Origin: CAZIUL01 sp964542475
GTDB taxonomy: Bacteria; Planctomycetota; B15-G4; CAYZWU01
Assembly: GCA_964542475.1 (NCBI GenBank)
Contig: CAZIUL010000005.1
Span: 62,001-126,000, forward strand
Length of the DNA stretch: 64,000 nt
Reading direction: 5' to 3'
The position numbers and the translations under genes were made by a program. How positions within the stretch are numbered: the first letter of the stretch is position 1; each line of letters starts with the position of its first letter. This document shows positions 52,487 through 60,594 of the stretch, piece after piece. The notes under the pieces were generated by a model. That model was not told where the DNA came from. It saw only the letters and a list, made by a program, of their open reading frames with translations, and did not search any database.

Positions 52487-54139
52487 ATGTCAGACGAAAA
52501 CACACCAAAAGCTGAAGAGCTCGTCCAGATCGACTTCAAGCCGTGCGGCAAGGACTGGATGGACCCTAAGGTCGAGATGAAGAAGGGCACGTTCAACTAC
52601 ATAGCCAACCCGAAGAGCCTGGAATACCTCGACCTCCCGTCTCTCGGCACGTGGTATCCCCTGGACGAGGATTGGAAGCTTCCGGAAAACTGGAAGGAGA
52701 CCGTTCTCAACGGCATAAGAGACCGGCTGGTGAAGTACCGGTCGTTCAAGATATTCATGGATATCTGCGTCCGGTGCGGAGCGTGCGCTGACAAGTGCCA
52801 CTTCTTCATCGGCGGGGGCGATCCCAAGAACATGCCCGTGCTGCGCGCCGAGCTTTTGCGATCGATCTACCGCAAAGAGTTCACCAAGGCGGGGAAGATA
52901 TTGAGCAAGCTGGGCGGAGGCAGGGAGCTGACCCTTGACGTGATAAAGGAGTGGTTTCTCTACTTCTACCAGTGCACCGAGTGCCGTCGCTGCTCCGTGT
53001 TCTGCCCCTACGGGATCGACACGGCCGAGATAACCATGATGGGCAGGGAGCTTCTAAACCTCATCGGCGTCGGCATCGACTGGATCTGCACACCCGCCGC
53101 GAACTGCTTCCGCACGGGCAACCACCTCGGCATCCAGCCCCACGGCTTCCAGGACAGCGTGGATTTCGCGATAGACGATCTCGAGGAGATCACCGGCATC
53201 AAGGTCGATGCCCCGGTGAACAAGAAAGGCGCTGAGATACTTTTCGTGGTGCCCTCCGCCGACTACTTTGCGGACCCGCACTACTACGGCTTTCTCGGCT
53301 ACATGGCCCTGTTTCACGAGATCGGCCTGGACTATACCTTCAGCTCGTTCGCCTCGGAAGGCGGCAACTTTGGCCTTTTCCACTCGGCTGACATGATGAA
53401 GCGCCTGAACTCCAAGATCTATTCCGAGGCCAGGCGGCTCGGCGTTAAGTGGATAATCGGCGGAGAGTGCGGCCACATGTGGCGCGTTCTCCACCAGTAC
53501 ATGGACACGATCAGCGGCCCGGCCGATTTCCTTGAGGTGCCGGTTTCGCCATTGACAGGGACCAGGTTCGACAACGCTAGCTCCACCAAGATGGTGCACA
53601 TCTGCGAGTTCACGGCCGACCTGATAAAGGAGGGCAAGCTGAACCTCGACAAGAGCCGCAACGACAACTGGAAGGTCACCTATCACGACTCGTGCAACAC
53701 GGCGCGCGCGATGGGTATCCTGGACGAGCCGCGTTATGTGATCAAAGCCGCTTGCAACCATTTTTACGACATGCCTGAGAACACCATCAGGGAGCAGACG
53801 TTTTGCTGCGGCAGCGGTTCTGGCATAGGCACCGACGAAAACCTGGAGATGCGTATGCGCGGGGGGCTCCCGCGCGCGAACGCGGTGAAGCACGTGCACG
53901 AAAAACACGGTGTGAACCTGCTGTCATGCATTTGCGCCATAGACAAGGCAACGCTGCCCGCGCTCATGGATTTCTGGGTTCCGGGAGTAGAGGTCGGCGC
54001 GGTGCACGAGCTTTTGGGCAACGCGCTGGTCATGAAGGGCGAGAAGAGATCCACCGACCTGCGCGGCGAGCCTTTGCCGGGCATAGAGGACGCCGAAGGC
54101 GACGAGGAAAGCCAAGAGGAGGGCAAAGCTGATGAATGA
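52487..54139 (+). CDS. dsrK: DsrK, HdrD-like catalytic subunit
   Basis: A 550-residue cytoplasmic Fe-S protein. Two 4Fe-4S motifs are CVRCGACADKCHFF (about residues 94-107) and CTECRRCSVFCPYG (about 163-176). Two CCG domains follow; they hold the non-cubane cluster that reduces disulfides (HDSCNTARAMG, about 400; CCGSGSGIG, about 441). It is the homologue of heterodisulfide reductase HdrD and reduces the DsrC trisulfide. The C-terminal 25 residues are acidic and variable. It overlaps dsrJ by eight bases. Confidence 0.95.
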   Translation: MSDENTPKAEELVQIDFKPCGKDWMDPKVEMKKGTFNYIANPKSLEYLDLPSLGTWYPLDEDWKLPENWKETVLNGIRDRLVKYRSFKIFMDICVRCGACADKCHFFIGGGDPKNMPVLRAELLRSIYRKEFTKAGKILSKLGGGRELTLDVIKEWFLYFYQCTECRRCSVFCPYGIDTAEITMMGRELLNLIGVGIDWICTPAANCFRTGNHLGIQPHGFQDSVDFAIDDLEEITGIKVDAPVNKKGAEILFVVPSADYFADPHYYGFLGYMALFHEIGLDYTFSSFASEGGNFGLFHSADMMKRLNSKIYSEARRLGVKWIIGGECGHMWRVLHQYMDTISGPADFLEVPVSPLTGTRFDNASSTKMVHICEFTADLIKEGKLNLDKSRNDNWKVTYHDSCNTARAMGILDEPRYVIKAACNHFYDMPENTIREQTFCCGSGSGIGTDENLEMRMRGGLPRANAVKHVHEKHGVNLLSCICAIDKATLPALMDFWVPGVEVGAVHELLGNALVMKGEKRSTDLRGEPLPGIEDAEGDEESQEEGKADE

Positions 54140-54515
54140 CAAGGGAAAAATCTTGTTCGGCCTGGTGATCTTTTTCGTGCTTTTGTCCATCCCCTTCTGG
54201 TATACGCTGGCAAGCGGGAAGCGGGGTTACTACCCCGAGATGGAAAAGGCTGCCAAGGGCGAAAAATGCATCATGGAAAAACAGGAGATGATACCGGGGC
54301 ACATGGGGCTCTTGAACGAATGGCGGGACCTTGTTGTGCGGGAAGGCAAGAGGACGCACACTGCTGAGGACGGGACCGAATACAAGATGAGCCTCACGAA
54401 CACATGTCTTGACTGCCACCAGGACAAGAGCGAGTTCTGCGACAAGTGCCACGATTATCTCGGCGTAAAACCGTACTGCTGGGATTGCCATGTCGACCCA
54501 AAGGAGATCGAGTGA
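54132..54515 (+). CDS. dsrJ: DsrJ, periplasmic trihaem cytochrome c
   Basis: A 127-residue protein with one N-terminal membrane anchor (about residues 6-27, ILFGLVIFFVLLSIPFWYTL) and three CxxCH haem c motifs near the C-terminus: CLDCH, CDKCH and CWDCH (about residues 93-120). This is the haem count and spacing of DsrJ. It sits on the periplasmic side of the DsrMKJOP complex; its role in electron flow is not settled. Its TGA overlaps the dsrO ATG by one base. Confidence 0.94.
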   Translation: MNDKGKILFGLVIFFVLLSIPFWYTLASGKRGYYPEMEKAAKGEKCIMEKQEMIPGHMGLLNEWRDLVVREGKRTHTAEDGTEYKMSLTNTCLDCHQDKSEFCDKCHDYLGVKPYCWDCHVDPKEIE

Positions 54516-55300
54516 TGGATGTGAACAGAAGAAGGTTTCTCAAGGTAGCGGGGGTCGGCGCGCTCGGGCTAGCGGGTGCTAAACCCGTGCTGGATGCCTT
54601 TTCCGATGAGGAAACGCACGAAAGCGCTCCTTCCAAGGATAAGAAGGGCAAACAGCACGCCGGAAAGAGGCTGGCAATGGCCATCGACCTGAAGAAGTTT
54701 GATGAAAACACTGCCAAGGCCTGCCGGGATGCCTGCCACATAACCCACAACGTTCCTGATTTCGGCAATGCAAAGGACGAGATCAAGTGGATCTGGACCG
54801 AGCCGTTCGGGCACGCGTTCCCGGAGCAGGAGCACGAGTTCATCGAGGATGCGCTCAAATCCGCGTCTGTGCCGGTGTTGTGCAACCACTGCGACAATCC
54901 GTCGTGTGTCAGGGTTTGCCCCACGCAGGCCACCTTTCGCAGGGATGACGGCATCGTGGTGATGGACTGGCACAGATGCATCGGGTGCAGGTACTGCATG
55001 GCTGCATGCCCCTACGGATCCAGGAGCTTCAACTGGCGTGATCCCAGGGAGTTCATCGATAAGATCGATCCGAAGTTTCCCACGCGGTCGCGAGGTGTCG
55101 TGGAGAAGTGCACCTTCTGCGACGAACGGCTGGCCGATGGCAAGGAACCCGCGTGCGTTGAGGCGTGCGGCAACGATGAGATGATATTCGGGGATGTCGA
55201 AGACCCCGAATCGAAGATACGGGAGGTGCTGAGTAAGCGTTTCTCGATCAGGCGTAAACCCGGGTTGGGTACGAAGCCGGAAGTATACTATCTCGTGTGA
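54515..55300 (+). CDS. dsrO: DsrO, periplasmic iron-sulfur subunit
   Basis: A 261-residue ferredoxin-type protein with a Tat signal (MDVNRRRFLKVAGVGALG). Cys groups are CNHCDNPSCVRVCP, CIGCRYCMAACPYG and CTFCDERLADGKEPACVEAC, together with CRDACH near the N-terminus, as in NrfC/DsrO proteins with several 4Fe-4S clusters. It connects DsrJ and DsrP on the periplasmic face. I start at 54515, where the Tat motif begins and the TGATG overlap lies, not at 54446. Confidence 0.94.
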   Translation: MDVNRRRFLKVAGVGALGLAGAKPVLDAFSDEETHESAPSKDKKGKQHAGKRLAMAIDLKKFDENTAKACRDACHITHNVPDFGNAKDEIKWIWTEPFGHAFPEQEHEFIEDALKSASVPVLCNHCDNPSCVRVCPTQATFRRDDGIVVMDWHRCIGCRYCMAACPYGSRSFNWRDPREFIDKIDPKFPTRSRGVVEKCTFCDERLADGKEPACVEACGNDEMIFGDVEDPESKIREVLSKRFSIRRKPGLGTKPEVYYLV

Positions 55301-55307
55301 GGCAGAC

Positions 55308-56516
55308 ATGCTAGAAAAGGCGATGTTCGGAAGTAGAAGGTACTGGGCCTGGGTCGTTTTTCTGCTGGTGTTGATTGGAGTCGGCCTCCTATGCTATCTC
55401 CAGCAGCTTAGCCAGGGGCTTGGAATAACTGGAATGGGCAGGGACGTGACATGGGGATTCTACATCGCCCAGTTCACCTTCCTGGTGGGTGTGGCAGCAT
55501 CAGCCGTGATGGTGGTTCTGCCCTACTACCTGCATGACTACAAGGCGTTCGGCAAGCTCACCATCTTGGGGGAGTTTCTTGCCATTTCCGCTGTGATCAT
55601 GTGCCTGCTGTTCATTTTCGCGGACCTGGGCCAGCCCCAGCGCGGCATGAACATGATACGGTTCATGAGCCCCAAATCGGTCCTCTTCTGGGACATGATA
55701 GTGCTCAACGGCTACCTCGTGATCAACCTCGTGTTGAGCTGGAAGAGCCTTGACGCGGAGCGAAACTCTGTCAAGCCTTCCGGGTGGTGGATCAAGCCGC
55801 TGATCATAGTATCGGTCCCATGGGCTATCAGCATCCACACGGTCACGGCAATGATCTACTGCGGCCTCCCCGGCCGTTCCTTCTGGTACACGGCCATCCT
55901 TGCCCCGCGCTTTCTCGCGTCGGCGTTCGCATCCGGCCCCGCGCTCCTGATACTGATCTGTTTCATCCTGAAAAAGTTCACCAGGTTCGACGCGGGCAAG
56001 GAGCCCGTGCAGAAGCTAGCGGTAATTGCCACGTATGCGATGTTTCTAAACGTTTTCTTTTTCCTGCTCGAGGTGTTCGTGGCGGTTTACGGAGCCATCC
56101 CGGAGCACACTCAGCATTTCGAATACCTGTTCCTCGGCATCGGCGGGAAATCCAAGCTCGTGCCGTGGATGTGGATGGCCCAGTTCATCTCTGTGTTTGC
56201 GATAGTCATCTTCGCTGTTCCTCGGCTCAGAAAGAACGAGAACCTGCTGAAATGGGGGTGCATCGGCATCTTCGTCGCCATCTGGATAGACAAGGGGCTC
56301 GGCATGGTTGTGACCGGCTTCGTGCCTTCGCCGCTTGAGGGCGTGACAGAGTACTGGCCCACCTTCAGGGAGCTTTGCATCACGATCGGTGCCTATGCGG
56401 TGGGTGCGCTGATACTCACAGTGCTCTACAAGGTGGCGCTGGAGGTACGGGGAGAGGTTTGCAGGCCTTGCTGCGAAGAGGTGGAGCATGAAGCGACAAA
56501 GCAAACCGCACCATGA
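55308..56516 (+). CDS. dsrP: DsrP, NrfD-like membrane subunit
   Basis: A 402-residue polytopic membrane protein with about ten segments, of the NrfD/PsrC family. Recognisable stretches are GMGRDVTWGFYIAQFTFLVG, FIFADLGQPQRGMNMIRFM and VPWAISIHTVTAMIYCG. It provides a quinone site on the periplasmic side of the Dsr membrane complex, so that DsrMKJOP may cycle quinones across the membrane. It closes the dsrMKJOP set and overlaps hemA by 29 bases, which ties the tetrapyrrole gene to the operon. Confidence 0.94.
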   Translation: MLEKAMFGSRRYWAWVVFLLVLIGVGLLCYLQQLSQGLGITGMGRDVTWGFYIAQFTFLVGVAASAVMVVLPYYLHDYKAFGKLTILGEFLAISAVIMCLLFIFADLGQPQRGMNMIRFMSPKSVLFWDMIVLNGYLVINLVLSWKSLDAERNSVKPSGWWIKPLIIVSVPWAISIHTVTAMIYCGLPGRSFWYTAILAPRFLASAFASGPALLILICFILKKFTRFDAGKEPVQKLAVIATYAMFLNVFFFLLEVFVAVYGAIPEHTQHFEYLFLGIGGKSKLVPWMWMAQFISVFAIVIFAVPRLRKNENLLKWGCIGIFVAIWIDKGLGMVVTGFVPSPLEGVTEYWPTFRELCITIGAYAVGALILTVLYKVALEVRGEVCRPCCEEVEHEATKQTAP

Positions 56517-57729
56517 CAGCAGCGGGGAGAACGGTAACGGAACACCGGGCGCCCTGGTGGTGTGCGGGATCAACCACGCCACGGCCACGCTCTCCGAGCG
56601 TGAGCCGTTCCAGATAACCAGGCAGGACCTCATTCCCGCGCTCAAGGAGCTCGAATCCATCAGGGGCGTGAGAGAGAGCCTTGTCCTTTCCACCTGCAAT
56701 CGGTTCGAGGCTTACATGGTGCTCGATGCCCACGAGGAACCGTTCACCGTGCTTCGCGATTTTTTCATCCGTTTGAAGGGGATCGATCCCAAGCCCCTGC
56801 GCAGCCTTTTCTACGTGCGCCACGAGAGCACCGCTGTCAGGCACCTTTTCCGCGTGATCGGCGGGCTCGATTCCATGGTGCTCGGAGAGTACCAGATCAA
56901 AAACCAGGTCAAGGAGGCGTACAGCGCGGCATGCAGCGTGAAAGCGCCGGGCAAGGTGCTCCACAGGCTTTTTCACGCGGCTTTCAGGACGGGCAAATCG
57001 GTACAGACACACACGGGCTTGGGCGCGGGGCGCATGTCGGTTGCAGGCATGGCTGTCGGGATAGTCGAGGAACGCCTGTCCCCTGATGATACGGTTCTGT
57101 TAATAGGGGCGAACGAGAACATTCGCATCGTTGCGGATAGGCTGAAGTCCGCCGGGTTCGAACGGTTTGTTTTCGTGAACCGGACCTCATACAAGGCCAG
57201 GAAGCTGGCAAGCCGCTACGGCGGTGAAGGGTCCGGCCTCGATGAACTGTCCGACGCGCTGAAGGAAGGGGTAGGTGCTTTGGTCAGCTGCACGAGCGCT
57301 CCCGGATTCATCGTGACGGCAGAGCAGCTCGAAGCGCTGGCTGCTGACAACCGCTGCCCCGGCCTTCTGATCGACATGGCTGTTCCCAGGGACATCGAGC
57401 GGCCGGAAACCTCTTCTTTTCCGGCGGAACTGATCGACCTCGAGGACCTCAAGGCCTGCAGGAAGAACGGAGAACAAATCCGCGAGCAGGAGCTCCCCAG
57501 GGCTGAAAGCATAGTGGAGGACAAGGTCAGCACGTTTCAGAGCTGGATGGAGAACGCTTTCGATGAGGGCACCGGAGCGCTCATCAAAGAGTACGACCGC
57601 ATCAGGCTGGCACGCCTGAAAGATGCGCTTGCCTCGTTCGAGGCGAAAGACCGCGATGTGCTCGAGCGTTTCTCCCGTGACCTCATGCAGGACTTCCTCA
57701 AGGTGCCCACGCAGAACTTCACCGAGTGA
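56488..57729 (+). CDS. hemA: Glutamyl-tRNA reductase
   Basis: A 413-residue HemA, the first committed enzyme of C5-pathway tetrapyrrole synthesis: it reduces glutamyl-tRNA to glutamate-1-semialdehyde. Motifs are VVCGINHATATLSEREPF, the catalytic Cys in LSTCNRFEAY, MVLGEYQIKNQVKEAY and the NADPH domain LLIGANENIRIVADRL. The C-terminal dimerisation helix is present. The start lies 29 bases inside dsrP, so it is part of the dsr transcript. Sirohaem for DsrAB, haem b for DsrM and haem c for DsrJ all depend on this pathway, which explains the placement. No other hem genes follow. Confidence 0.95.
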   Translation: MKRQSKPHHDSSGENGNGTPGALVVCGINHATATLSEREPFQITRQDLIPALKELESIRGVRESLVLSTCNRFEAYMVLDAHEEPFTVLRDFFIRLKGIDPKPLRSLFYVRHESTAVRHLFRVIGGLDSMVLGEYQIKNQVKEAYSAACSVKAPGKVLHRLFHAAFRTGKSVQTHTGLGAGRMSVAGMAVGIVEERLSPDDTVLLIGANENIRIVADRLKSAGFERFVFVNRTSYKARKLASRYGGEGSGLDELSDALKEGVGALVSCTSAPGFIVTAEQLEALAADNRCPGLLIDMAVPRDIERPETSSFPAELIDLEDLKACRKNGEQIREQELPRAESIVEDKVSTFQSWMENAFDEGTGALIKEYDRIRLARLKDALASFEAKDRDVLERFSRDLMQDFLKVPTQNFTE

Positions 57730-57891
57730 CCGTTTCATCTCTTCAACATCGAAACACCACCGGCAGGAAATACAGGGCCTCCCCTTGCAGCCAACCGCCC
57801 GTCCGGTTTTTCCCTTCCCCTTTCCGCCCTCCTGTATAAGCTGTTAACCGTACCCTCATGACAACAGCTCATTTCCAAAAGGATCCTTCCA

Positions 57892-58977
57892 ATGAAACGA
57901 AAAACATTCCGCGTCATCTTGGCCGCTTTCCTTTTCTTTCTGTTTCCCGCTTCATTGGTCTGTGCTCAGCAACCCGACAACAACCGGGTAAGAATCGCTA
58001 CATGGAACATCCGTATGCTCTCGGACGGAAGCAGGGATCCGTCCGAAGTCACAAAGATCGTCAACCTGATCGATGAGTACGATCTCGTGGCGATCCAGGA
58101 GGCAAGGGATACACGGGTTCTCGATCGCATGAAGGCAAAGCTTCCGGGATGGACATACATCGCCTCACAAAAGGTCGGAAGAGGCCAAAAGGAGATCTAT
58201 GCCTTCTTCTGGAGGACATCAAGGGTTTCCCGGATCGGCAGGCCGTGGACACTCATGGACAGGCAGGACCTTTTCATCAGGGAGCCTTTTGCCGCGACAT
58301 TCAGGGCGGGCAAGTTCGATTTCACCTTGTGTACGGTTCACGTTCTTTTCGGCAAGAGCAAGTCACAGCGCAGAAAGGAGCTTGTTCTGATGGACGAGTA
58401 TGTGGCCGCGATCCAGTCCGCGAACGAAAGCGAGCAGGACATACTTCTCGTGGGTGATTTCAACTTTCCCCCTGATGACATAGGATGGCAGCTTGCCGGG
58501 TGGACACCGCTTTTCAAGGCGCCAATGAAAACCACGATAGGCGACAAGAGCCTGTACGATAACATCTGGATCGACCCGGAGCACACCAGCGAGTTCACCG
58601 GGGAAAAGGGAGTGAACAGGTTCGATCAGGCTCTTTATGGGAACGACCTCAAGAAAGCCTCCTTGGAGGTGTCGGATCACAGGCCGGTCTGGGCGGTTTT
58701 CAGCACGCAAGAAGATGATGACGTGAACGAATACGGGGAGCTCTCGCGCGCACATGTCAAGGTTGAAGCACAGGAAAACGCGGGCGCTGCCGTACCGGAG
58801 AACAAACCGGCCTCCGAGCAGGGCAAAGGCGGGATCGCTGTTTATGCGACCCCTTCCGGAAAAAAATACCACCTCAAAACATGCAGGTACGCGAAGGAAA
58901 ACGCGTCAGCCCTTACCGTTGCCGCGGCCAGAAAGAAAGGTCTCGAACCGTGCAAGGTTTGCGGTCCCCCGAAATAG
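57892..58977 (+). CDS. Secreted endonuclease/exonuclease/phosphatase-family protein
   Basis: A 361-residue protein with a signal peptide (MKRKTFRVILAAFLFFLFPA). It has an EEP (DNase I-like) domain: RIATWNIRMLSDGS, LVAIQEARDTRVLDRM (metal-binding Glu), LVGDFNFPPDD and VSDHRPVWAVF (catalytic Asp-His). A Ser/Ala/Glu-rich linker leads to a short C-terminal domain with KKYHLKTCRYAKENA and LEPCKVCGPP, a zinc-binding motif often attached to secreted nucleases. It may degrade extracellular DNA or a phosphoester; the substrate is not clear. It stands 162 bp after hemA, with only a weak hairpin between them. Confidence 0.85.
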   Translation: MKRKTFRVILAAFLFFLFPASLVCAQQPDNNRVRIATWNIRMLSDGSRDPSEVTKIVNLIDEYDLVAIQEARDTRVLDRMKAKLPGWTYIASQKVGRGQKEIYAFFWRTSRVSRIGRPWTLMDRQDLFIREPFAATFRAGKFDFTLCTVHVLFGKSKSQRRKELVLMDEYVAAIQSANESEQDILLVGDFNFPPDDIGWQLAGWTPLFKAPMKTTIGDKSLYDNIWIDPEHTSEFTGEKGVNRFDQALYGNDLKKASLEVSDHRPVWAVFSTQEDDDVNEYGELSRAHVKVEAQENAGAAVPENKPASEQGKGGIAVYATPSGKKYHLKTCRYAKENASALTVAAARKKGLEPCKVCGPPK

Positions 58978-59005
58978 GGAGGAAGAGGAAGAAAGAAAAA
59001 GAGAA

Positions 59006-59063
59006 CCACGGATGGAAACGGATAATTCTTAATAAAGCCAAGAGAACCACGGATGAACACGGA
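59006..59063. repeat. CCACGGAT/AACACGGAT dispersed repeat, two units
   Basis: CCACGGATGGAAACGGAT at 59006-59023 and CCACGGATGAACACGGA at 59047-59063, each preceded by an A/G-rich tract (AAAGAGAA and AAGAGAA). Same family as 38899-38925 and 60374-60392. Confidence 0.65.
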
Positions 59064-59100
59064 CACTGTTTTTAACCGGGGCTTGAGGCCAGAGGAAAAA

Positions 59101-59158
59101 ACGCAGCATGAGCGCAGGTTACGGTGCCGCAGCAGATGAGGATGAAATATGCGGGTTA
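59101..59158 (-). repeat. Half-copy of the 1617-1796 palindromic repeat
   Basis: Read on the minus strand it begins TAACCCGCATATTTCATCCT and continues with CTGCTGCGGCACCGTAACCTG, matching the right arm of the copy at 1617-1796. Its first three bases are the stop codon of the gene at 59156-60139. The left arm is missing. Confidence 0.75.
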
Positions 59159-60139
59159 TCCCGCTTTGATCGCTGCGAGCCTGCGATCGATCTCCCGCCG
59201 GAGTTTTCCGATGAACTCTTCTGTCTTGCCCGGTTCGACCAGTTCGATCGACGAGCTGTTGGTCCGGATTGTGCCGCATGGCAGTCCGAGATCCTCGTAA
59301 TAGCGGTAGCCGTTTTTGAAAACCTCCCTGAAGAAGACAACGCGGCTCCATTTTAAAAAAGGCATGCCTTTCTGATACGGGTTTCGAAAAAGCTCGAAGC
59401 TGACAAACCCGCTGTTGTCGACAGGGATAGGCGGGGCAGCCGGGTCGTATTCGAAGAAGGCTCCTCCTTCAGGAAACAGATGGCGGGCGGATCGGTTGCA
59501 GGAGGAGGGCAGGAGCTCGCCGTATGCTTCGAAACGGTCGAACGGTGTACGGAAAACGAGGGAGAGCTCGTAAAGGCGAAGGAAAACATTGATGCAGTAA
59601 AGGTTCCTTTGACGGCTCAGAATTACGGTGCCTTCTTCGGGCGCGGCGAATGTAATCGTCAGCTCCTGCGTTTCGCACTTGGAACCGCCCTCGAGACAGT
59701 GTCCGTTTGTTTGACCGCTGATGTCGATTTCTACGCTGTGGCTCCCTGCTATTACGCAGAGCTTTTGATTAATGAACCGTATGAAGGCGTTGACATCCGG
59801 CTCAGGGAAGGAGCTGTCCAGGGGCAGGGTGAACGATTCTACCACCGGCTCCATGGACGCCCGCGCGACAGCCGGCCCTGTTGTCACCTGTTCTGATGCG
59901 GGGATCCTCTCTTTGCGCGCCTCTTCCGAAAAACCGGGAGCACCCGTTGCTTCCGTCATGATCCGGGAAATAACGGTTGCAGGTTTGCCGCGGTGAAAAC
60001 CGTATGGAGCGGTGCCGGGCCACGCATTCGATTCGCAGTGTTGCCCTGTTCGGGCAAGAAAAACAGAGGCTGCGAGCACCAGGGAAAGGGCAGTGATAAC
60101 CAGAACGGCGGCTTTCTGCCACTGGTTTCCAGGATGCAT
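59156..60139 (-). CDS. Membrane-anchored protein of unknown function
   Basis: A 327-residue protein with one N-terminal membrane segment (about residues 10-30; AVLVITALSLVLAASVFLA) and an otherwise periplasmic body. Cys residues occur in pairs (CLEGGSKCETQ) and a beta-rich core is suggested by LTITFAAPEEGTVILSRQR and VDNSGFVSFELFRNPYQKG. I recognise no family. Its stop codon is supplied by the first bases of the half-repeat at 59101-59158, so the last residues could have been altered by the repeat. It is transcribed away from its nearest neighbour and has no obvious operon partner. Confidence 0.65.
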   Translation of the reverse strand: MHPGNQWQKAAVLVITALSLVLAASVFLARTGQHCESNAWPGTAPYGFHRGKPATVISRIMTEATGAPGFSEEARKERIPASEQVTTGPAVARASMEPVVESFTLPLDSSFPEPDVNAFIRFINQKLCVIAGSHSVEIDISGQTNGHCLEGGSKCETQELTITFAAPEEGTVILSRQRNLYCINVFLRLYELSLVFRTPFDRFEAYGELLPSSCNRSARHLFPEGGAFFEYDPAAPPIPVDNSGFVSFELFRNPYQKGMPFLKWSRVVFFREVFKNGYRYYEDLGLPCGTIRTNSSSIELVEPGKTEEFIGKLRREIDRRLAAIKAG

Positions 60140-60176
60140 CTCTATCCACCTTCGAATAGAAACATAATATTAGAGT

Positions 60177-60237
60177 CCGTTGAAAAAGTCAGATCGGCTA
60201 CGGCCTGACCTTTTGCCCGATCTGACTTTTTCAACGG
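60177..60237. repeat. Perfect 21-bp inverted repeat, GTTGAAAAAGTCAGATCGG type
   Basis: The left arm (60177-60197) and right arm (60217-60237) are perfect inverted copies around a 19-nt loop, in the gap between an unknown gene and an SGNH hydrolase gene. One arm plus loop recurs at 61703-61745, joined there to a half-copy of the palindromic repeat. Nothing else is recognised between 60240 and 60594 except the short repeat at 60374. Confidence 0.8.
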
Positions 60238-60373
60238 GTTCATAAGCATTCAACGATGTATGAAGTGACCCGGGAGGCAATAAGATAACAGACAAATTTC
60301 GCTCCCGCGGCTTGAGGTGGAGCAGATAAACGCAGAGGAAGCGGCGTAGGGAAGGGAAGAAAGAAGAAGAGAA

Positions 60374-60392
60374 GCACGGATTGACACGGATA
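60374..60392. repeat. CACGGAT dispersed repeat, short copy
   Basis: GCACGGATTGACACGGATA, preceded by GAAAGAAGAAGAGAA, the same A/G-rich flank as the copy at 38899. Confidence 0.55.
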
Positions 60393-60594
60393 ATTCATAA
60401 CAAGCAATGATGAGGGCACTGTCATGCCTTGTTGATTGTTTATGGTGTATTCGAACATTGAGCCGGATTGGATAAACAAAAATATGGCTCGCTTGAGCTG
60501 TTGTCTGGGATCAGGTGGTGTAGGATAATGAACCTTCCTATGTTCTCATTGGTTTTTCGGAGAACGTAAGAACGGTACAGGAGTAGATTATATA

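Noticed and set aside
57730..57891. Terminator after hemA (AACCG...CGGTTTTT near 57797-57813)
   Set aside because: The stem is only about five pairs; too weak to call.
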